Shown here: piece by piece, positions 36,501 through 45,859 of the stretch
Position numbering within the stretch: the stretch's first letter is position 1
Layout of the letters: every line of letters begins with the position of its first letter
Assembly (NCBI GenBank): GCA_914767715.1
Contig: OU612068.1
Span: 9,858,001-9,922,000, forward strand
From: Membranipora membranacea
Lineage: Eukaryota > Bryozoa > Gymnolaemata > Cheilostomatida > Membraniporidae
DNA: 64,000 nt
Direction: 5' to 3'
Translations under genes and position numbers: made by a program
The notes under the pieces: generated by a model
Database searches by the model: none
The model's input: only the letters and a program-made list of their open reading frames with translations
What the model was told of the DNA's origin: nothing

Positions 36501-39500
36501 AAAAACAGGGAACAAAGGGAACTGCAGGTCATCACAACTATTAAGTCTTGACTGGCAGTTGTGAGAACCACAATATTGCAACCTCAATTGTCTCCATGTC
36601 ATATTTTGTTTGGCTGGAGCCTACTGTCATTTTATGGATATAAGTGTCAGGTTGGCTGTCACTTAAACTACATTAATTCAGTGTTAGATGATCACAAATT
36701 ACCATACAACACACATTAGTGATCAGTACACTGTAACTGTACTTAGTCAGTAGCTGCAGTAGCTTTTGTAGTCTGATATAACGATATCGTTTTATTGGTT
36801 GATTGATAAGATTATCTCAGCACCGGGTACGTAGTAAGTTGAGATTTATTATAGTTAGTCACAAGCTGAGTGAGAGTTTGGTACTTTTTTGCTTGACTGT
36901 AGTGTGATGATTAGATACTGGGAACGAAGCCCACCTGCTAGATAGATTGGTAAATAAGTGACGGGTAGGCCTCTCTAGTAGAGGTTATTGTCATGGTTAC
37001 ACATTTTTCTGGACACATAGGCCTTGGAGAATCAATCTATTGATCAATACAGTTTCATTTTGATACATAGTTTTTGGCTTCATGATATTTCCTTGTATGA
37101 CTCCAGTTGTGGAGGATTCTTATTGATTACATTTTGATGCCTTGTGTCTCATCCTAGCTTTTCAGGCAACGAAGATAACTGTCTGATTCAGATATCTGAA
37201 CGTGATACAGAAGACAGCAGGTAATCCTCAGTGAGTTAGTTGGCTCATAGCAATCTAAGCTCTAGATTAAAACCTTTACTCTCTCTTCGCTTGCAGGTTC
37301 CGGTGGAGCCGAGGAAGAGATCTGGATCTCTTGTTAGTCTGACACGTGGTCGACACTACATACCAGTAGACCATCCGATAGATAAGTTCCTGGGAGGCTC
37401 CGCAGGTAGTCTTTGCGCACCGCCTGCCTCCGATCCCTGGGCCGACTTTGTACAAGTCTCCTCTAGAAAAAAGAGCACTGGTAACGTGTTCGGATTTAAA
37501 TCTCCTGCCAAGACAAATATGAGGTAAGATTTTTAACAGCCGTTGGCTAGTTCTGGTTGGCATATCTGTTTTCCTCATGAGTTTGAGTTGCTGTTCATCT
37601 GCTGCAGCCCCCCTCCCCCCTGAGATTTTAAAACAAAGGTAGAGTAAACGGCCCTTGATTAGATATGCGAGAAGATTTTCTAAGCATTAACTCCGCACGA
37701 TGACAGACCCTCCTCCTATGCTCAAGGGAATAGCATTGTTCTGTCAGTTGTAGTACTCATGCCTAACGTTAATTTGGCGATAAATCGGGGACCTGATGCG
37801 TTTCGAGCTTGGTGCAGTTTTAACAAATGAATAGCTCCCCTGCACAGTATGTGTATCAGCGTAAGCAAAAATCTGGATCAAATATAGATCAAGTCCGAGC
37901 TTAAATTCACAGCTGAGCCCTGCAATGCCAGCATAGAAGACCTTGAATCTTAGATTTGATTAGGTTATAAACACATTTCATTGCCTGTGGTTCCTTGTTG
38001 TGGTTAATGTGGTATTTCATTGTGGCTAACCTCGGTTGCTTCGGCCACACCAATGACCTGTGACGGGAGAGAGTAAACTTGGTCACACACAGCTATGATA
38101 ATTAGCATCAATCTATTTGAGATTGGCCGAGATTCAAATGTTGATATCACCAATGAACTCACTCGCCCTCTTCATTGATATCACATAGTAAGAATATATA
38201 TCCTGCTGATATTCAGGAGTAAGCTAATGTGCACCAGTGCGATTCTGACCCCCTCCCCTGCCAAAACAGCTTGAATAACATTAGTGGAAGATAACGTCAC
38301 AGAGTAAGGATACATATCCTCGCTCTATGATAACATGATATTAAATGTGCACTGACAGTGGGAAAGTTCTCTATGTCAGTGACTTGACCCTGACATTTTC
38401 TGTCCATGCTGCTGCTGCTAGACCAGCACAATGTTAAGCATCGACCATTATCAAGCTGTCACAGATAGGCATGCAGGTACAATCACCAAATGGCATCTGC
38501 TTGCACGTCTTATAATTGACTGGCGGAGTCCTACTATCTGATCTTGGCTTTATAAGTGTAGTATCTGGGGTTATGCTGGCGTGCAGTGCTGCAGAGCTAG
38601 GCTACTAGAGAACCCTCGTTATTCCAGTGTCTCAGTTATGCTGTAGCGGGAATGTTGTGGTGCGTGGGCGTTCAACAAGCACGGTACCGTTGTCACATAG
38701 CTGAAAACTCAGTGCGGATAGAATTACATTAAGTTGATAACTGAGCAGTATTAACTGTATGTTGTACATACTCGTTAAAGTCGTTATAGCGTGTAGGATA
38801 CAGTCACTTGTTGCTATATATCATGAAGTTTAATAAGTAAGTACATAAGTTTTCATAATTGTTATGGATCATAGGTCATTTCAGTGTCTCTGGTGAATTT
38901 TCTGAGGTTGCCGATGTTTGATGACAATTCCCTTTTGGGAAATGTCCAGGATAGGGCTCAGCATATTTATATGTAGGCAGGAACTAAGCTGTTTTGACCC
39001 TGAATGATGATCAAGCCAAAAAATGGTGATAAATCAAAGATTTTAGGTCGCATATACTTTAACATAATGATATATTACTCACAAAATTATCAGCTGTGTG
39101 CAAAATTACTGCCAAAATATTCACTTTCACTACACCTTGTGATAATTGGTTTTATGTGCAAAATTGCCAGTACTTTCTCCGGCAGCAGCTGCTTTTGTTG
39201 ATGAATGAATTGTTTATAAGTTTTTAATTGGTAGCGATTGGTTTCAATATCAATTATATCGCTGGCTGATGTGTTGCATATAAACACAATCCTTACTCTG
39301 TGATATAAATATGCAGTTAGTTAGGTCGGATAAACACTGAATATGGGTACATATAATGTAGGCATGCGGTAATATGTAAATAAATCATTGCTGATCTAGG
39401 TAACCATAAATAAAGCTTCACAATTTAGACATTTATTATTGTATATTTTACCATAGCTATTTATCATCAAATTTTCTTTGTTTGACTCATATCGTCGTCA

Positions 39501-42500
39501 CATGTTAGTTTACTAGAACATCGCTCGGTAGGATAGGATAGGATCGATTAGGATCGATTATACCTGTTGGTATCAAAGTAGTTTGAGGCCCTACCCCCAA
39601 ACTCTTGACTTCCCCCTCCTCCCTCTACGTTGCCTAACATGTAAATGAATGGAAAATGTCTCCAAGCCAACCATTGATCCCTACATAAGGTCGAAAGAGG
39701 TTCACAGTTTTTATATTCTTTTACTTTACAGACGCAGACTCGTTTACAAGAATGGCGAGTGCAATGTATCTCATAAACACATACGCAAAGTAAAGAGACA
39801 CTACCTCGCCGATATATTCACAACACTCATCGATCTTAAATGGCGCTGGTCACTTATAATTTTTGTGATGACATTTACACTTACATGGCTGCTGTTCGCA
39901 CTTTTATGGTGGATCATTGGATTAACGCACGGTGACTTCAACGAAGATCGACCTGACGATCATAAACCCTGTATGGACAATGTGTATGACTTTCCAACTG
40001 CGTTTCTATTCTCACTGGAAACTCAGCATACGATAGGATATGGTGGCAGGGCTGTCACCTCCGAATGTCCCGGTGCTGTCATTATGATCATGATTCAGTC
40101 TATAACAGGTGTCCTTGTACAAGCTCTAATGACAGGTATGTCCATTGTGCCAGGGAGTCTTTATCTCCCTGATTGTACAAAGTTACCATCAGCCTATGGT
40201 AAATGGAGTTGTACTCATAATAATCTAGAAATTCACAGCACATAGCACAGCATGATGTTACATGTTGAGTTGAGATTTATTTTATCAGACCAAGGAGTTA
40301 GAGGAACTCCTTGATCAGACTAAGAAATAAATTATCTGCATGCCTTCATACTTTCAGATATAAGATAGAACCTAACAGTATGTTAAATGTTTTCTCTGCA
40401 AACTGTGCTTTGCTAGAGTAGATCATAATCACCTGTTTCCACTCTTTTGTAGGTATGATATTTGCAAAACTATCTCGTCCGAAGAAGCGAGCAGAGACGC
40501 TGATGTTCAGTCGGAATGCGACTATTTGTCTGCGTGACGGTACCTTGTGTCTTATGTTCAGAATCGGTGATATGAGAAGCTCACATCTACTGGAGGCTCA
40601 TGTTAGAGCCATGGTGGTGAGGAGGAGAGTCACGAGGGAGGGAGAGGTATGTTATAACTTACGAATTACTGCATAATGCATAATGTGTAATATATTATGC
40701 ATAGCGCATCATGTAATATGCATGCTTTGCCTGCTTATGCATGCTGTGCCTGCTTCATGGAAAGTCTTTCAATTGAAATTTGCCAAAAGATATTAAAAAG
40801 TTTGTTTTCTACTGAAGGATTGAGGTTTACCTCAGCTGATGTGCAGCATGCTATTGTCTATGCCAGGGGTGCCCAACCTTTTCATTGAGGGGGCCGCATC
40901 CACATATTGCAATGTCTCTGGGGGCCGGCAGCCTCGCCATAAATCAAACATTCATATATGGGTGTGCAGCCTTTTCATCTCTGCAGTGGTGAATTTATTT
41001 ATTGGAGTTCACTCAAATTCAATGGTTGAGGAATTCCAAAATACTGTGACTAGATGGAGAGCCTTATTATTGTACAAATAGGAATGTAATAGATATATGG
41101 GTGAAAATTGTTTTTGCGCCTACGTGATTTTTTCAGACGGGTCGGGGGCCGCATAAAATTTGGTCGGGGGCCGCCCTAGGGCCACTCGTTGGGCAGCCCT
41201 GGTCTATGCAATGATAATAACAGTGTACAAGTTTGTTCAACCCTTTGATCTAGTTAATCGGGAGTTGTATCTCTTTCTCTGACCAGGCTTTTCTATCCAG
41301 TCATTGCAATGGTAGCGGCTGCAAAGACTTTCGGAATTAATTTTGTTTTGTTGAATGCACCATTCGGTTGTTTGATGGGTTTGTTGACAAGATTGATCCA
41401 GTAATAAGCGGGTACGTTGATTTCCGAAGATGTTCCAGAAGATGTTCCAGCGTTTACACCAAGTTTACTGACGAGGCAGCTGTCCGTTTACCTTGGGTTA
41501 TTGGGTTTTATGACCTGTGGTATCTGCCTGTCCGGCAGGCGTTCACCTCTCTTTCAACTGATTGCGGTAGCATTGCACTGCAAGATGAAGGCTCCATGAG
41601 AAATAAAACGATAGAGAAATATGGTGGACCTTACATTCCTTAGTTGCTAAAGTAATCATTTTCATGTATGAACCATATGGAAAGTAATGTGAAAACCTCG
41701 CATTGGCTAGAATAATCATTGCTCTAAAATGTCAGTCTCCGCTATGTTGTAAAACGAAGCCAAAACTGTCATGCTGTGTGAATTTTCTGAATACTCAGTT
41801 ACTATGATGACTCCATCCATTCTCAGTGCCACCCATCATTCTACTTTTCGTACAAGAAAAACTATGAAATGGAATTTTACTATATTTCTAATGAAACCAA
41901 AATCCCACAGTACAATGCTACCACACATATCAGTCACAAGCTATCTTCACCAGCATGCTTTCGAGGTTGTAAACCTATATTTGTGCCTACATTTTGTTCG
42001 AATTAATTTCCCGCATTTCTTACTTTGTTATTCCTAAGGACAATCAAGGTCAATGTTTGAACTAATCTCCCCATGTCTCTAGGCAGACTTTATGGGTAGC
42101 TGAGTGTTTTTGCTGCCAATACAGCTTTAGGGATGTGTGCTCATGATATCTATTTTGATTTGCCGAAGCAACTGTTTGACTTTTGTGCCAAGACACATTT
42201 TACGTCACATGTATCAACAGCACACTGTAACAATATCATGTTGCGCTAGTATCTCTATCAACATGTCCTGGCATCGTCTAGATGTGGTGCTGTACATACC
42301 GGTACCCTGATGTAGCTTTAGTTATGAGTTACTGGTTTGCAGTGCTTTTAATTCCCGGTATGTGTAATGGAAAGTATATATGACTGTCTCAAGTAATCGT
42401 ACTATTCACAGGGAGTTGTGTTATATTTCAAGCTGATAAACCCAAGTTGTTTTGTTTGACAGTCATTGAGGCTCTTTTCTATCGGCCAACCAGTGATTTT

Positions 42501-44209
42501 GTTGGAATGGGAAGAATGGTTTAGTGTCCTTTGTGTTCCTTACAACAATCCAGGCACTCAAGCCAATTATGTATTCCACTGGAGGCAGTGAACAGTCTTG
42601 CCAGGCGCAAACTGTTCAGTTATGCGTTAAACACTGCAGCAGAGGCCTTCGATAAATTCACCTACAGCGGAGCCCTCATAACTTGACCATGTTTGTGTCT
42701 CATCTATCTGTCTCTATCTTGTGACCTGACACTTTTAAAATTTTCTTTTCTTGATGGAAGGCTGTATAATACAAGTTGTGCTGCAAAGTTACTTTGTACT
42801 GCAGGCGAGGGAAACAGAAAAAAAACAGACTGATGCCCTTATGTAATTCAATATTGTCAAATTTTGTAGGTGCTGCCGTTGGATAATCAGGACGTAAACT
42901 TTGGATTTGATAACGGAACAGATCGTCTGCTTATTATATGGCCAGTTATAGTTATACATAAAATCGACAAAGACTCTCCCTTCTGGAGAATGTCTAAAGT
43001 GGATCTTGAGAGGGAAAACTTTGAGCTTATAATAGTTTTAGAAGGTAAGTGTTAATTTAGATCACCCTTGGTGGTTCCTTGCTGATCAGTAGAGAGGAGC
43101 AACTCTTAATGCAGTTCACCAAGATCAAATTTCTTATTGAGTACCGTGTTAATAAGTCACAGCTAAGTTCATTGTGTCCCAAATGTTTTTGATCTAGCTT
43201 CTCCCCAGATGAGTAGATGACTACAACTGTAACTACCTGATCTAATATTGCTACCAATTGTCATAAGAATTAATTTGGGGAGGGGGTTGATTTGGTTCAT
43301 ATGCTTAAACTTTGTTAATGCATCTTCATGAGGTCATGGCAAACTGTCAGATTAGACATTGACATCACAATATTATTAAAAACATATCAGAACTGTCACC
43401 CAAATACATATAAAAATACATAGTTTCCATTTCCAGGTACCATCGAGTCAACGGGTATGACCACACAAGCCAGGACATCCTACCTCCCTGGTGAGATCCT
43501 GTGGGGACATAGACTAGAACGTCTCGTCACATTCCAAAAGGAGGGAGGAGAGTATCAGGTGGATTACTCCAGATTTGAAAACACAGTACCTGTCAACACA
43601 CCCAGCGTCAGGTATGATGATGATTGTGTCTTTGAACTTTGTTTACCCTACCAGATCAATTGATTACATTTGGCAACCAATTTTATTGACTTCATTGAAT
43701 GATCCAATCCAAATTGTTCATCAAGGGATGATTGCAACATAGATAATACGAGATATATCTGTTCAGGATAGAAAGTTATCCTCTCTTGGACCAAAATGAG
43801 ATAACTCTAGTTTATATACCCTTTTTACAAGGTAGTCGAAACTCTTTGATTTAACTACCATACGAAGCAAAGCATGCAATGATCATGTTTGAATGTCTAA
43901 TGAATAGCAAGCATACACATGGAGCTAGTCATAAAAATGTTCAGTCTCTATCTCGCATTAATTCTTTGGATTCTTCTTAGCATAGGAAGAAACAGGGTTG
44001 ATGCTCGAACATCATGCTCATAATTTACTTGTAGTGCTAAAGAGCTCGCAGCACAGCATCCAGATAGTGGCAGCTCTAGTGAGGAAGAAGAGTTCACTCT
44101 GCTAAGAGCAGATTCCATCCAGACAAGCGATACTGAGGAGAGTGATGAGTTACTCATCCCCGACGGTACCACCGCTGTCAAAATGGCTGATCTGACAAAC
44201 GGCAGATGA
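21560..44209 (+). CDS. inward-rectifier potassium channel (Kir2/Kir3-like) with extended N-terminus
   Basis: Plasma-membrane K+ channel subunit: two membrane helices, a pore loop and a cytoplasmic beta-fold. Exons: 21560-21672, 22828-22908, 31022-31142, 34899-35102, 37297-37523, 39732-40135, 40453-40646, 42870-43044, 43437-43611, 44035-44209. The phases chain to 622 aa. The Kir core starts near residue 249. TM1 is about 289-313 after the PIP2-contact region LKWRW (284-288), and the filter TIGYGGR is at 349-355. TM2 is about 364-388, followed by basic RPKKR. The cytoplasmic part has LLEAHVRA and [10 protein letters not shown]. The acidic C-terminus holds SSSEEEE. Residue 379, aligned with the Kir2.1 rectification Asp, is Gln. 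The 248 residues before the core are far longer than in usual Kir proteins; their exons rest on open frames and phase only, and some may be alternative. Subfamily is unresolved. Confidence 0.93.
23502..23548 (-). repeat. GC-rich dispersed repeat, copy 1
   Basis: Read on the minus strand this matches 45310-45351 and 58931-58970. The shared core is GCCGT[C/T]GG, then a G-rich stretch, then CTCAG[A/T]CTA. Strikingly GC-rich in an AT-rich neighbourhood. Confidence 0.65.
26233..26264 (+). CDS. candidate alternative first exon of the channel
   Basis: ATG followed by ten open codons ([10 protein letters not shown] plus two bases) ends at a strong GTAAGT donor. Its phase (2) is the one required by the channel exon at 31022. 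The exons ending at 21672 and 22908 have the same phase. The exon is short enough that this could be chance. Transcript ends would settle it. Confidence 0.25.
34899..35102 (+). CDS. acidic N-terminal exon of the channel (part of the gene above)
   Basis: After an acceptor TTTTTTAG the frame is open for all 68 codons to a GTATAG donor, with phase 0 at both ends, so it fits between the exons at 31022 and 37297. It contains no ATG in a useful place and is therefore easy to miss. The product is polar, with ERKVSLPN near its start, then [20 protein letters not shown], then a Ser-rich end. No known domain is recognised. Because it is symmetric it could be skipped without breaking the frame. Confidence 0.65.
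35876..35899 (+). CDS. candidate channel microexon A
   Basis: 24 bases between a TTTTAG acceptor and a GTAAGT donor, phase 0 at both ends, encoding [13 protein letters not shown] fits the protein kinase A consensus (R-R-x-S-hydrophobic). Inclusion would add eight residues to the cytoplasmic N-terminus without changing the frame. Splicing is inferred, not shown. Confidence 0.45.
36082..36102 (+). CDS. candidate channel microexon B
   Basis: 21 bases between ATTTTAG and GTAAGT, phase 0 at both ends, encoding GRHISLG. It is the sister of microexons A and C. Its basic part is weaker (R-H-I-S-L), so a kinase site here is less certain. Confidence 0.45.
36280..36300 (+). CDS. candidate channel microexon C
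   Basis: 21 bases between ATTTTAG and GTAAGT, phase 0 at both ends, encoding GRRNSLD. R-R-N-S-L again fits the protein kinase A consensus. It differs from B at four of 21 bases. Like A and B it would be inserted directly before the exon that begins [11 protein letters not shown]. Confidence 0.45.
40864..41201. mobile_element. hAT-type MITE in a channel intron
   Basis: 338-bp non-coding element with inverted ends, CAGGGGTGCCCAACC at the left and the inverse of CAGGGCTGCCCAACG at the right. It is flanked by a perfect 8-bp duplication, GTCTATGC, at 40856-40863 and 41202-41209. The 8-bp target duplication and CAGGG ends are the hallmarks of hAT elements. No transposase is present, so it would have been moved in trans. 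Confidence 0.9.
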
Positions 44210-44990
44210 CCATTTGGTGATATATAGTAATGCAACTTCGGTTATGAATTTGACTGCATTTAAACTTAGATAACTTCTAGAATACGGCTTCAGATGTTCC
44301 TACTGTACGCTTAGCTATAGGGATGAAAATGCAGTTTAGTTGATGGTGCTCAGGGAAATTTTTCGAAGCAAATTTATGACTGTAACTTTATGCTTTACCC
44401 ACAATTGCTAGATGGTGCCCAATGAAATGAATACATATAATTTTTTTGCCAACTGGTAACAAAGAACATTCTTGCCTACCACTCTGACTTTTGGTCTCTC
44501 ATTCAGGTCATGGAGCAACCATGGTGCAAATATGTGACTTTGTATAATGTCTTGTCTTACATGAGTAATCTGTATAAAAATTTCATGAAATTATTACCTT
44601 GTAATAATCGTTTTCTACACTTTGAAACCCAACTAAAGATGGGTTTAAGTCAGTTATTATATTAATGTATTCGCCTTGCATAAGTTCCAATGATACTCAT
44701 TACATAGTAGGCTAACTTGCTTTAAGAAGAGAATTTATCTCGTGGTTATCTCGTGGTCATATCACCTTATTTGCAGATGAATTCAAATTTACTTTTACAA
44801 TATGAACCAGTTATTTGTGGTAGCCCTTCACATTATATCTAAAGAGGTGCTGTAAATGAATGCTTTAATTTGTTATTATATAACGTATTTAAATTTAAGA
44901 TGTATAAATCAGTAATTCTTTTTCCCAATTATTTCTGGTGAAAACCAGGAGTCCTTTACATACATCGCTTAATACTTTGTTTACTTTTTC

Positions 44991-44996
44991 AATAAA
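44991..44996 (+). promoter_or_regulatory. poly(A) signal of the channel gene
   Basis: AATAAA 782 bases after the channel stop codon on the coding strand. Plausible position for the main 3' end. Confidence 0.6.
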
Positions 44997-45309
44997 ATTG
45001 CTTTGATGATCAACATTGCTAAACTTATGGCAAGCCGAACATTAACTATTCTGCCACCCATAATTTAGAGGTTGTTGAAATGCCTGCCTCTCACTACACA
45101 TGAACAATAGAATATAATCAGTGAGTATGCTACTGTGTTGTACATATCATGATCTCACAGATCCTGGAACCAAATGACATGTATGTTTACCAACTCTTGT
45201 GTTAGAACTGAGTGGCTCTTTACGGACTACAGCTGTAAACTAAAATTGTCACTTATCGTATTGGGTTTCACATGCTAAGGGGTAGTAATTTAAATTTTAG
45301 ACAACTCTA

Positions 45310-45351
45310 AGGGCCGTCGGACAGGGGGCAAAGTCTGGGGGGCTCAGACTA
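45310..45351 (+). repeat. GC-rich dispersed repeat, copy 2
   Basis: GGGCCGTCGGACAGGGGG followed by a G-rich part and CTCAGACTA. Matches the minus strand of 23502-23548 and the plus strand of 58931-58970. Confidence 0.65.
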
Positions 45352-45825
45352 GGTTTTGACTTAACTTTTTCTCAAAACAACTCATAAGATCCTATATACG
45401 AATGAGAAAGATTGTCTGGGAATTCAGCTAAACCAGTGCTGATTTGTACTGTTATTATGATTGGTCAGTGTTGAATCAAAAAATTTATGAGTCAAACACT
45501 AGAATACAACTGGACTAATAACATTCATTTTTTGCATGCAGAAAATATCAATGATAATATGAAAAGAAATATAGAGACGGCATAAAAATTATAAGTTAAA
45601 AATCCTGTCATCATCTTACACTATACAGGCAATGATTTTAGTATCTTTGATACAAGTATTTACAAACATTGGTGGACTATTTCAATCAACTAAGTACGAC
45701 TTTCCAAGCAAAGTTTCAAAGCATATCTGTGTTAGGGATAATAAAGCATTTGGTTTGTTTTTGGATGTACCATTGCAGCATATAGAAAACTTTATCAACT
45801 CAACTACAATAAAGAAATTACAATT

Positions 45826-45831
45826 TTTATT
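45826..45831 (-). promoter_or_regulatory. poly(A) signal of the PWWP gene
   Basis: AATAAA on the minus strand, about 30 bases after the stop codon at 45862-45860. This would give a very short 3' UTR. Confidence 0.6.
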
Positions 45832-45859
45832 TACAGCTTGGTATTTGGGGGGGGGGGGG

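Larger units (their letters stand above)
44210..45859. other. tail-to-tail intergenic region (channel 3' UTR / PWWP 3' UTR)
   Basis: The channel 3' UTR runs to the poly(A) signal at 44991. The PWWP gene's 3' UTR, read on the minus strand, has its signal at 45826-45831. A GC-rich repeat copy lies between them at 45310-45351. No other gene is seen. Confidence 0.6.
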
